A stretch of DNA of 64,000 bases from Aricia agestis (taxonomy: Eukaryota > Arthropoda > Insecta > Lepidoptera > Lycaenidae): the NCBI RefSeq assembly GCF_905147365.1, contig NC_056412.1:19487576-19551575 (forward strand). Reading direction: 5' to 3'. A model generated the notes under the pieces. That model was not told the origin of the DNA. It did not search any database and worked only from the letters and a program-made list of their open reading frames with translations. Both the position numbers and the translations under genes were made by a program. The stretch's first letter is position 1; the number at the start of each line of letters is the position of its first letter. Positions 49,342-58,900 of the stretch are shown piece after piece.

Positions 49342-49691
49342 TGTGGTCGGTGGCAGAGCCACAGACCTGATCTGCCACATGGCCTCCAAGTAGCAGACTC
49401 GGGGGGCGTCTGCTACAGCCTTGGTGGGGGCCGGGGAGGAGGGCGCATGTGTTGTGCGCCCATCGTGAAGTCTTCGGGCCGCTGGCGGGGTCGCAGATGT
49501 GTGTATCGTTCCTGTGGCCCCGTCAATATGCGGCGTGGCGGAAGAGGGGGGGGGGGGTTTTAGTGGGTATACCGTGGTCTCATTAGCTACGGGAGTCCCA
49601 CATAACCACTCGGGTTGCCCCCTGCGCCTGGGTGGTATGCGTAATGCATTTCCCCCTCCGGAAAAAAAAAAAAAAAAAAAAAAAAAAGGTT

Positions 49692-50073
49692 GGGGGCGAT
49701 ACCGGTCCGTCCACGTTCGTGTCCCTGGGCGCCTGGGTACGCCACCCCGCCCTTTACACGAAGTGACGTATCCAGGATGGCTGAACACCGGTCTTTCCTG
49801 TCTTTCTCTCTTTGTATAGTTTACTCTTCGTTTGTTGTTTATTTTATTTTGTCTGTCTTTTCATCACCTTTTCTACTCTATCTTTCTTGTTTTGTTCAAC
49901 TCTTCTCTACATCAGCGTGTGTTTCCGTGTATATATGTGTGTGTGTTTGTGCGATGGATGGACCCGTGGGTCCCTAATCCCCGGTTTGTGGTGCCCGGCC
50001 TTGGGATGCGTGGCGAGCAGGTGGCTTACGTCACAAGGGCACTAGGGCAGAATCTCCCTTAACAGATCGAACC
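49692..50073 (+). promoter_or_regulatory. Unit B type II 5' UTR
   Basis: Same layout as unit E: shared first 45 or so bases, a variable stem, the TGGCTGAAC-CCGGT motif, then a pyrimidine-rich stretch (tttcctgtctttctctcttt) and a GTGTGTGTG run before ORF1. No close match to the type I leader after the first 125 or so bases. Confidence 0.55.
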
Positions 50074-52578
50074 ATGGAGACACGCCATTTTGAAAATTCT
50101 CCCCGGGCGGGTACCAGCAATGCTGGAGAATCCCGCACTCCCGGTCCGCCGGGAGTCTGCCGCACGTATACGGGGGCGGCACAAAATGCGTTGGAGGGTA
50201 AGGGGGCCGTTGCAACGGCGAAAGAAGGAGAGGGCGCGAAGACAAGCGCGAACCCGAATCCGGCGCACCTAACCGCGTCGGAGGCGGGTGCTATCACCGA
50301 CGAAGACGTCGACTTTTCCGGTCCGCAGCCTAACGCAATAGACCGGATAAAGCGACTAATGCAGCGCAAGAAGGAGCGGAACTGCCCAGTACGCGACGCT
50401 GACCTGCCAGAGGTGTTGCGCTGGCGGGACGTTAAAATGACGCCACCCAGCACGCCTTCTGCGCTGCCACCCGGAGGAGACAATGAGGCTGGTGGGGATT
50501 TGACGCGCTCACCTCGCGTGGTTTTGCGCGACGTGATGCGCGAATTCTCCCTGCCGCCTCCACAAGGAATGGACTATACTGGCAATGACAGTGAGGACTG
50601 GCCCTTGGACTCTGACGATACTGTCTCTGACATATCAGTGGACTCCGAGGGCTTGCCCACAATCCCGGACAAGACACGCCGTAAAAGGCGCAACACTGAG
50701 GAGGACATGGCGCCGCCCATTGGCAGGGGAGCGGTGCCCAAGGCAAAGAGAGGACGTGGCCGGCCACCAACCACCGGCCAATACGTCGGCCTGGCTAAGG
50801 CCCAAGCGGACCTCAACCGGGAGAAGGAAGAGGAGCGCCGGGCTATTTTCAGGGCGAAGGTTGAGGAAGTAGCCCGGAAGGCACGGGAGGAGCGAGAGGC
50901 GAGGGAGGCGAGAGCTTCCCTTCGTGGAAGCCCTGCCCTTGCCGAGGACTCGGAGGAGACAGGCGCGGCCCTGGCGGCAGGCGTGGAGAGGGCCTTGGAT
51001 ATGGTGACAATGGTCGCCACAAGGTCCTCAAACCTGAAAGGGACGTACCAGCGGGCCCTCAAGGAGGCGGTCGCGTCCATCAAGGCGGCCGTCACCGAGA
51101 TGAGAGGCCGCGGTCAGACAGAAGAAATGCGGGCACTGGAGGCGCAGAACGACCGCCTCCTGCGCCAAGTCAACGCGATGCGTAAGGAGCTGGAGGAGCT
51201 GCGCCGTCGCGTAACTGGGCCCGCAGCCGACGACCTGCAGAGGATGTTGTCGGAGGTCTCGCGTTCCAACATCGAGACCTTCGGCAACATGCTCAATGCG
51301 AGAATCGCCGGCCTGGAAGATAGGCTCCTTCCTGAGCCCAGAAGAAGACCGCCGCTGGCGGCAGACAGTGCTGGTGAAACATCCGGCGCCCCACCAAAAG
51401 CGGCCCCGAAGAAGACGTCGAAGCCGAAGAAGACGGTGACGGCAAAGGCGCTGGACAAAGGTTCGGCAGGCGGTGCGGCGGCTCCTTTACAGCCGCCTAC
51501 TGCACCTGCAGAGAAAGAGGCTGCAAAGCCTAAGAAGAAGAAGAGGAAGGAGCGGCCAACAATGGCCGCTCAGGAAGCGACAAAGGGGCAGAACATCAAC
51601 GCCCCTCCCGCCGAGGCCCCGTGGACCACCATTGGCCCGCAAAGGCAGAAGAAGAAAGGGGCGGCTACTCCAGCTAAAGCCGCCCCAAGAAAGAAGAAGA
51701 AAAAGGCCAAACTCCGTGTTCCAGCCACCGCAGCGATCACTCTCACGTTGGGGGCGAACGCCGCGGAGAAGGGCGTCACATACAGTGACGTCCTATTAAA
51801 GGCTAAGAATGCGGTGAAGGCCAGCGGACTGGCAGAGCTGGACATCCAAAAGCTCCAGCTCCGCTTCCGTCTAGCTCAGACCGGCGCGCGGGTCCTCACC
51901 ATTCCTGGTGAGGGCGCCCAAGAAAAGGCGGACTCCCTCGCTGAGAAGCTGAGGGAAGTTCTCGACCCTGACGTTGTGAAAGTCGGACGCCCGGCGAAAT
52001 GCGTTGAAATGCGCATCGCCGGGCTGGACGACTCGGCTACGACCGCCGAGGTCCTCGAGGCGGTGTCTAGAGAAGGTGGGTGCCCGGCCAACTCCATCAG
52101 GTCGGGCCCCATTACGAAAGGAAGGTGGGGCGACGGCTCGCTTTGGCTGAGCGTCCCCGTCGCGGCAGCCAAAAAGCTGCTCAGCTTGGGGCGGCTGCGA
52201 GTGGGCTGGGTCTCGGCGAAGGTGACACTGCTGGCCGCGAGGCCTAAGCGGTGTTACCGATGCCTCGACACCGGCCACCTGGCGACGACATGCCAGTGCC
52301 CGGTGGATCGCAGCCGGAACTGTTTCCGCTGTGGGAAGCCGGAGCACAAGGCAGCCGAGTGCCGGGAGAAGCAGCCCAATTGCTTCTTCTGCGAGGCACT
52401 CGGCAAGGAGAAGGACCACGTGCTGGGTAGTAGCGGCTGCGTCACAGCGAAGCCGCCCCCCAGTACCAAGCGCCGGAAAAGACGCGGAGCTCCCTCCGAA
52501 AAGGCTCGGCCAAAAGAGCCTGGAGCCGGTGGTGCTGGGGTTAGTCAGCCCCAGCCGGCCATGGAGGTGGAGCCATAG
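50074..52578 (+). CDS. Unit B ORF1, gag-like protein (834 residues)
   Basis: Start METRHFENSPRAG chosen because it aligns with the start of unit E. Residues 1-45 are E-like; from about 50 (EGEGAKTSANPNPAHL) the protein matches unit A. An AT-hook-like KRGRGRPPTTGQYVG lies near 224-238. A coiled coil lies at about 240-400, including LEAQNDRLLRQVNAMRKE. A Lys/Ala/Pro-rich basic linker lies near 440-560. A central domain (GVTYSDVLLKAK, MRIAGLDDSATTAEVLEA, WLSVPVAAAKKL) is followed by three knuckles near 725-790 (CYRCLDTGHLATTC, CFRCGKPEHKAAEC, CFFCEALG...H...C). It should bind RNA and guide the RNP to telomeres, as SART gag proteins do. Intact over 834 codons. Confidence 0.85.
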   Translation: METRHFENSPRAGTSNAGESRTPGPPGVCRTYTGAAQNALEGKGAVATAKEGEGAKTSANPNPAHLTASEAGAITDEDVDFSGPQPNAIDRIKRLMQRKKERNCPVRDADLPEVLRWRDVKMTPPSTPSALPPGGDNEAGGDLTRSPRVVLRDVMREFSLPPPQGMDYTGNDSEDWPLDSDDTVSDISVDSEGLPTIPDKTRRKRRNTEEDMAPPIGRGAVPKAKRGRGRPPTTGQYVGLAKAQADLNREKEEERRAIFRAKVEEVARKAREEREAREARASLRGSPALAEDSEETGAALAAGVERALDMVTMVATRSSNLKGTYQRALKEAVASIKAAVTEMRGRGQTEEMRALEAQNDRLLRQVNAMRKELEELRRRVTGPAADDLQRMLSEVSRSNIETFGNMLNARIAGLEDRLLPEPRRRPPLAADSAGETSGAPPKAAPKKTSKPKKTVTAKALDKGSAGGAAAPLQPPTAPAEKEAAKPKKKKRKERPTMAAQEATKGQNINAPPAEAPWTTIGPQRQKKKGAATPAKAAPRKKKKKAKLRVPATAAITLTLGANAAEKGVTYSDVLLKAKNAVKASGLAELDIQKLQLRFRLAQTGARVLTIPGEGAQEKADSLAEKLREVLDPDVVKVGRPAKCVEMRIAGLDDSATTAEVLEAVSREGGCPANSIRSGPITKGRWGDGSLWLSVPVAAAKKLLSLGRLRVGWVSAKVTLLAARPKRCYRCLDTGHLATTCQCPVDRSRNCFRCGKPEHKAAECREKQPNCFFCEALGKEKDHVLGSSGCVTAKPPPSTKRRKRRGAPSEKARPKEPGAGGAGVSQPQPAMEVEP

Positions 52579-52899
52579 GCCCGTGGACGGTTGATCGGGG
52601 GATCACCGCCCGCACGAAGGGCTCCGAGAAGAAAGCTCCCTAGATGCCCGGGGAGCTCTCGGTGAAGAAAGGCGGCGGCAGAACACCAGCCGCCGCAGTG
52701 GAGTAGTGCCGGATGCGGCAAACGGACGTGTGGGGTGCGGAAGTCCGGAATAGTGCCCGCGCCCCACAATGGCCGGAAGGAGGGCATGGGGGGGTTTTAG
52801 TCGGTAAACCTCCGGCGCACCGAGCCGGAGGGAGTCCGACATACCCTCGTCGCCCACCCCCGTGCGCGGCGGGGGATACGTAACGTATTTCCCCTCCTC
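52579..52899 (+). other. Unit B 3' UTR
   Basis: Closely follows the unit A 3' UTR from the stop codon onward (cgatcggggatc-type hairpin, gccgcc repeats), ending with the conserved GGTTTTAGT block at about 52791. The intervening stem sequence differs from A while keeping its ability to pair (cctccggcgcaccg with cggaggg). Confidence 0.6.
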
Positions 52900-52936
52900 A
52901 AAAAAAAAAAAAAAAAAAAAAAGGTTAGGTTAGGTT

Positions 52937-55769
52937 GGGGGCGATACCGGTCCGTCCACGTCGTGTCCCTGGGCACCTCCCCCGTGCCATCGTGAGCGTT
53001 TTCACGGTGACACGGGAGGGGTGGCTGAACGCCGGTATGGGCGAGTGTTTGTGTGTGTGTTTGGCTGCGCCCACAGTGTGACGAAAGGGCCCGCGACCCG
53101 GGGTGTCGGAGTTAGGAAGTATGGACAGTCGTAATAAGCCAAGTATTCTCCGGGTGGGTCCCGGCTCCTCAGGAGCCGGAGAATCCCATGCGCCGTCTTC
53201 GGACGGTGGCCGGCCCTCGTATACGGAGGGGCCACTTATTGCGAGGAAGGACGAGGGGGCCGCTAAGGCGGTGAAGAAGGAAGAAGAGGCCGCTAAAGCG
53301 GCGAGACAGAGGGCCATTTTGGCGGCGTTGGGAGGAGGAGGAAGTGACAGCGCGAAAAAGCGCGACAGCCCGAAGCCGGCGCCCATTACCGCGCCGGCGG
53401 CGGAGCTTCTAACGGACGAAGACATCGACTTCAGTCAGCCGCAGCCTAACGGCGTTGAGCGGATGCTGAAGTTGATGCAGAAGAAGAAACTGAGAGGCGA
53501 CAAGGATCTGCCGCGTGTTCTTTTGACACGCGACGTGAAAATGCCGCCTCCAAGTACCGGAAAAGACGAAATTGGTAGAGACTCCCCTCGCGGTCGAGTC
53601 TCCCAACATGGACGTGACTTACACGGACATGACAGCGAGGACTGGCTCTCGGACTCCAGTGAGATGTCTGGCATATCGCTGGACTCCGAGGGCTTGCCCG
53701 CATTCTCGGATTTGACGCGCCGGAAGAGGCGCTCTGACGACGACATGGCGCCGCCCCTCAGTAAAGGAGCGGTGCCCAAACCCAAAAGAGGACGCGGCCG
53801 CCCGCCAACGACCGGACAATATGTCGGCTTGGCGAAGGCACAGGCCGATCTGAATAGGGAAAAGGAGGAGGCCCTTCGACTCCAGGCAGAGGAGGAGGTA
53901 GCCGAGGCGGCCAGGGCGGCGCGAGAGACGCGTTCTTCGCTCCTTGCGAGCCCCGCCGCCATGGAAGAAGACAGGCCAGAGCAGACCAACTACGCTCTGG
54001 CCCAATGTGTTGAGACTTCGCTGGGAACGATCTCCATGGTCGCAGCGAAGTCGAATAACCTCAAGGGGACGTTCCAGCGGCTCCTCAAGGAGGCGGTCAG
54101 CGACATACGCACCACCGTCGCCGAAATGAGAAGTCGCGGAGCGACCGAAGAGATGAAGGCCCTCGAGGCTCAGAATGCTCGGCTCCAGAATGAAGTGGAG
54201 TCTTTGCGCAAAGACCTAGAGGAGCTACGCCGTCAGGTGTTAAAGCCGGCCGAGCAGGATATGCGCCAGCTGTTGTCTGAGGTCTCTCGATCTAACGTGG
54301 AGACCTTCAGCAACATGCTGAACGCTCGGCTGGCTGGACTGGAGAGTCGGCTCCTTCCAGAGCCTCGACTGCGCCCTCCGCTCGCGGCGGACAGAGCCCG
54401 GAGTATTACGCCGGCTCCCGTCGAGAGTGTAGAGGCTCCACCGGATGTGACGCCGGAGCCCCTGAAGCAGAAGGCCAAGGGGAAGCCGGCCCCAAGGAAG
54501 ACACGGCAGCCAGCCGCCGCAGCGGCCCCGCAAGAGGCCACTTCCGCGCCCGAGGCGCCCAAGGCCAAAAAGAGCCGGAAGAAGAAGCGGCCGTCGATGG
54601 CCGCTCTGGAAGCGACACAAGGGGGAGCGAACACCAGCTCCCCTCGTACTGAGGCCCCGTGGACCACGGTGGGTCCCAGGGCCAAGAAGAAGAATGGGGT
54701 GGCTACACCAACTACAGCCGCCCCGAAAAAGAAGAGAAAGCCAAGGCTTCGCGTCCCCGCCACTGCGGCCGTCGCTCTCACAATAGAAGAGTCGGCCGTG
54801 AAGGCGGGTATGACGTACGCCAAGGCGCTAGAGACGGCCCGGCGGGCAGTGAACATCGCGGAACTTGACATTCCGCAAGTCCGCTTCCGTCGGGCCCGAA
54901 CCGGAGGGCGCCTCCTCGCGATTTCCGGCGAGGGCGCAAGAGAAAAGGCGGACGCCTTTGCCGCGAGGCTGAGGACCGTCCTGCCACCCGAGGTGAAGGT
55001 CGGACGGCCGGTGGCAAGCGCGGAGATGCGCATCGCCGGCCTTGATGACTCCGCGACGACCGCAGAAGTGGTAGAGGCGGTCGCACTAGATGGAGGGTGC
55101 CAGGCCGGAGATATTCGGGCGGGGCCAATAAGAGAGGGGCCACGGGGGGACGGGTCGTGCTGGATCCGCCTCCCAGTCGCGGCCGCCAAGAAGCTCTCGA
55201 GCTCTGGGCGGTTGCGTATTGGTTGGGTGTCGGCAAGGGTGGCGTTGCTGGCCGCGAGGCCGACGCGCTGCTTCCGCTGCCAGGACACCGGCCACGTGGC
55301 TGCCAAGTGCCAGTGCCCGGTGGACCGTAGCCGGACTTGTTTTCGATGCGGGAAACCGGGGCACAAGGCGGCGGAGTGCGGGGCTGCAGCACCAAACTGC
55401 GCCCTGTGCGAGGCCGCTGGCAGGGCCGAAAGGGGGCACGAGCTGGGTAGATGCCCATCTACGTCAAAGCCGGCCCCCGGAGAAGACAAGGCGCCGACCA
55501 AAAAGGCTCGACACAAAAAGTCGAGACCTAAAGGCGCGCGGGCCCCGCCCGCTCCCGCCCGAATGGAGACGGACGCCTAGACCCGTGGGCGGTGATCGGG
55601 GGATCCCGCCCACAGTATGGGTCCCGAGAAGACAGCCCCCCTATAGCCCGGGGGGCTCTCGGTGAGGTACGCGGCTCAAGCCGCTTGAAGAAGGTGCCGG
55701 TTGCGGCTGCGCGCTGGGAGGGGCGGAGTTGTAGTCGCTCCGCGGTTTCCCACGCGCGTATTTCCCCTC

Positions 55770-55838
<69 letters not shown>
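52937..55838 (+). mobile_element. SART-like unit C: ORF1 only, intact
   Basis: Type I 5' UTR (52937-53120); ORF1 53121-55580; 3' UTR 55581-55771; poly(A) 55772-55838 (67 A, the longest here); then GGTTA. It lacks about 120 bases at its 3' end relative to unit D, including the whole conserved GGTTTTAGT block. No ORF2. Confidence 0.85.
53121..55580 (+). CDS. Unit C ORF1, gag-like protein (819 residues)
   Basis: Start MDSRNKPSILRVG, matching unit D (MDSHDKKSILRVG); an in-frame GTG upstream at 53103 was not used. Residues 90-115 carry LTDEDIDFSQPQPNGVERM. KRGRGRPPTTGQYVGLAKAQ lies near 222-240. A coiled coil follows with LEAQNARLQNEVESLRKD. The basic Pro/Lys-rich linker and central domain (GMTYAKALETAR, MRIAGLDDSATTAEVVEA, GSCWIRLPVAAAKKL) lead to three knuckles (CFRCQDTGHVAAKC, CFRCGKPGHKAAEC, CALCEAAGRAERGHELGRC). 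Clearly diverged from A/B, yet fully open, which argues for long-term function of the protein. Confidence 0.85.
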   Translation: MDSRNKPSILRVGPGSSGAGESHAPSSDGGRPSYTEGPLIARKDEGAAKAVKKEEEAAKAARQRAILAALGGGGSDSAKKRDSPKPAPITAPAAELLTDEDIDFSQPQPNGVERMLKLMQKKKLRGDKDLPRVLLTRDVKMPPPSTGKDEIGRDSPRGRVSQHGRDLHGHDSEDWLSDSSEMSGISLDSEGLPAFSDLTRRKRRSDDDMAPPLSKGAVPKPKRGRGRPPTTGQYVGLAKAQADLNREKEEALRLQAEEEVAEAARAARETRSSLLASPAAMEEDRPEQTNYALAQCVETSLGTISMVAAKSNNLKGTFQRLLKEAVSDIRTTVAEMRSRGATEEMKALEAQNARLQNEVESLRKDLEELRRQVLKPAEQDMRQLLSEVSRSNVETFSNMLNARLAGLESRLLPEPRLRPPLAADRARSITPAPVESVEAPPDVTPEPLKQKAKGKPAPRKTRQPAAAAAPQEATSAPEAPKAKKSRKKKRPSMAALEATQGGANTSSPRTEAPWTTVGPRAKKKNGVATPTTAAPKKKRKPRLRVPATAAVALTIEESAVKAGMTYAKALETARRAVNIAELDIPQVRFRRARTGGRLLAISGEGAREKADAFAARLRTVLPPEVKVGRPVASAEMRIAGLDDSATTAEVVEAVALDGGCQAGDIRAGPIREGPRGDGSCWIRLPVAAAKKLSSSGRLRIGWVSARVALLAARPTRCFRCQDTGHVAAKCQCPVDRSRTCFRCGKPGHKAAECGAAAPNCALCEAAGRAERGHELGRCPSTSKPAPGEDKAPTKKARHKKSRPKGARAPPAPARMETDA

Positions 55839-55840
<2 letters not shown>

Positions 55841-55902
55841 TTAGGTTAGGTTAGGTTAGGTTAGGTTAGGTTAGGTTAGGTTAGGTTAGGTTAGGTTAGG
55901 TT
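55839..55902 (+). repeat. Telomeric (GGTTA)n array, about 13 units
   Basis: Pure repeats between unit C poly(A) and unit D, ending GGTT. Confidence 0.95.
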
Positions 55903-58900
55903 GGGGGCGATACCGGTCCGTCCACGTCGTGTCCCTGGGCACCTCCCCCGTGCCATCGTGAGCGTTTTCACGGTGACACGGGAGGGGTGGCTGAACGCCG
56001 GTATGGGCGAGTGTTTGTGTGTGTGTTTGGCTGCGCCCACAGTGTGACGAAAGGGCCCGCGACCCGGGGTGTCGGAGTGAGGAAGTATGGACAGTCACGA
56101 TAAGAAAAGTATTCTCCGGGTGGGTCTCGGCTCCTCGGGAGCCGGGGAATCCCATGCGCCGTCTTCGGACGGTGGCCGGCCCTCGTATACGGAGGGGCCA
56201 CTTATCGCGAGGAAGGACGAGGGGGCCGCTAAGGCGGCGAGGAAGAAGGAGGGAGGAAAGGGAGGCGCTAAAAAGCGCGGGGATCCCGAACCGGTGGTGC
56301 TTCTGACCCCACTGGAGAGGGATCCGCCTATCGATGGAGACACCAAAGAAGGCGCCAAGAAGAGCGCGGATCCCAAGCCGGCGCACCTAACCGCGCCGGC
56401 TAGGGAGCCACTCACCGACGAAGACGTCGATTTCTCAAAGCCGCAGCCGAACGCATTGTTTCGGCTTAGGGATTTGATGAAGAAGAAGGAGGCTAGGGGT
56501 GATACGGACGGTGTAAAGAAGGAGTACATTACGTACGTCCTGGCCCGTGCTCGGGCCAGGCGAGCCGGCTATACATCGTACCCAGATATCAGCACAGACG
56601 AAAGCGAGGACTGTTACTCGGCGTCCGGCAGCAATATGTCGCTGGACGACGTGGGACTGCCCGCACCTACCGGACGGACAACGCCTATCAAAAGGCGAAA
56701 ACTGGCTGAAGACGAAGCAGGGCCGTCTACTAGTAAGGAGACGGCACCTGAACCAAAACGAGGACGTGGCCGGCCACCAACAACCGGCCAGTACATCGGC
56801 TACGCGAAAGCGCAGGCCGATTACAACCAGAAGAAGGAGGAGGCCCTCCGGCTGCAGGCCGAGGAAGAGGTCGCCGAAAAAGCGCAAAGGGCTAGGAGGA
56901 CGTGGAAGAACGCCAGCTCCGCCCTCGCCGCGCTCCCCGCTTCATCTCCCGCGCGAGAAGAGGCGTTGGAGAGGACGGGCGCTGACATGGCCAAGACAGT
57001 GAAGGAGGCGTTGGAGACCATTGAGATGATCGCCAAGAAATCCGCTAACCTTAAGGGCACTTTTCAAAAGTACCTTAAGGAGTCGGTGTCGACCATCGCA
57101 ATGGTCTTCGACGAGATGAGGAGTCGCTCCTCATCAGAGGAGATACAGAGGCTCGAGGCCCAGAATGCGCGTCTCGAAAAGCAAGTGGCGGTTCTACGCC
57201 AGGAGCTGGACGAGATGCGCAAACAGACCTCGCAACCTGCCGGAGGAGACATGCGCGAGCTATTGGCCGAGGTCTCCCGCGCGAACGCGGTGACCTTCGG
57301 CAATATGCTGAACGCCAGGCTGGCCGGGCTGGAGGACCGACTCCTGCCGGAGCCGCGACGAAGGCCCTCGCTGGCGTCTGACAGGACTTGGGGTGAAACC
57401 CAGAACGCCGTCGCGAGCGCTGTGATGCCCATGGAAGAAGAGTTGCCGGGACCCCCCCTGCCTAAGGCGAAAGGGAAACCGGCACTAAAGAAGAAGACGC
57501 AACCGTCGGTAGCGGCAGCCCCGCAAGAGGCCCCTGCCACGTCGACGGCGCCTAAGGGCAAAAAGGCCCGCAAAAAGAAGAAGCGGCCGTCAATGGCCGC
57601 TCAGGAGGCGGCACAGGGGGGAGCGACCATCGGCTCCCCTGGTACAGAGACCCGTTGGACCACGGTGGGTCTAAAGGGTAAGAGGAAGAAGGGGGCGGCT
57701 ACAACATCTACAGCCGCCCCGAAGAAGAAGAAGAAGAAGCCAAGGCTTCGTGTCCCCGCCACTGCGGCCGTCGCTCTCACCATTGAGGAGTCGGCTGTGA
57801 AGGCGGGGCTGACGTATGCCAAGGCTCTTGAGACGGCCCGGCAGGCGATAAGCATTGCGGACTTTGATATTCCGCAAGTCCGCTTCCGCCGGGCCCGAAC
57901 TGGAGGGCGCCTCCTCACTATCGCCGGTGAGGGCGCAGAGAAGAAGGCGGACGCCTTTGCCGCGAGGCTCAGGACCGTCCTGCCTCAAGAGGTGAAAGTC
58001 GGGCGGCCAGCTGCATGCGCTGAAGTGCGTATCGCCGGCCTTGACGACTCAGTGACGGCCGCCGAAATAAAGGAAGCGGTCGCACTCGAAGGAGAGTGCC
58101 TGGCCGGCGATGTTCGGGTGGGGCCAATGAGAGAGGGGCCACGGGGGGACGGGTCGTGTTGGATCCGCCTCCCAGTCGCGGCCGCCAAGAAGCTCTCGAG
58201 CTCTGGGCGGTTGCGGGTTGGCTGGGTGTCGGCGGGAGTGACGCTGTTGGCCGCGAGGCCGACGCGCTGCTTCCGCTGCCAGGACACCGGCCACGTGGCT
58301 GCCAAGTGCCAGTGCCCGGTGGACCGTAGTGGGACTTGTTTCCGCTGCGGGAAACCGGGGCACAAGGCGGTGGAGTGCGGGGCTGCGGAACCTAACTGCG
58401 CCCTGTGCGAGGCCGCTGGCAGGGCAGAAAGGGGGCACGTGCTGGGCGGCAGAGGATGTCCATCTGCCGCGAAAAAGCCGGCCCCCCGAGAAGAGAAGGC
58501 CCCGTCCAGGAAGGCTCGGCAAAAGCCGAAGCCCAAGGGCGCGCGGGCTCCGCCCGTCTCTGCCGCTATGGAGACGGAGGCCTAGACCCGCGGGCGGTGA
58601 TCGGGGGATTCCCGCCCGCATAAAGGGTCCCGAGAAGACAGCCCCCCTATAGCCCGGGGGGCTCTCGGTGAGGTCAGCGGCTCAAGCCGCTCGAAGAAGG
58701 TGCCGGTTGCGGCAGCGCGCTGGGAGGGGCGGAGTTGTAGTCGCTCCGCGGTTCCCGTCCCTCCCGCACTAGGCGCATGACGAAGGGCTGGGGGGGTTTT
58801 AGTGGGTAGACCTCTTGTAGGGAGTCCCACATACCCCCGCCCCTTCCCCCGAGGGGGCGGGGGATGCGTAAAGCATTTCCCCTCCTAAAAAAAAAAAAAA

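Larger units (their letters stand above)
48938..49687 (+). mobile_element. Non-coding SART-type unit G3, both ends intact
   Basis: A 750-base unit. Its first nine bases, GGGGGCGAT, are those of units A-E, and its end has the conserved 3' block and poly(A) 49662-49687. Between them there is no protein frame with gag, endonuclease or RT features. It contains two identical 70-base hairpin-forming segments (49111-49180, 49272-49341). Only GGTT separates its poly(A) from unit B. It behaves as a SINE-like parasite of the SART machinery. Confidence 0.75.
49692..52922 (+). mobile_element. SART-like unit B: ORF1 only, intact, mosaic
   Basis: Type II 5' UTR (49692-50073, 382 bases) like unit E; intact ORF1 50074-52578; 3' UTR like unit A; poly(A) 52900-52922; then two GGTTA units. 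No ORF2. The 5' UTR and first 45 or so codons resemble E while the remainder resembles A, so this unit is chimeric. Confidence 0.85.
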
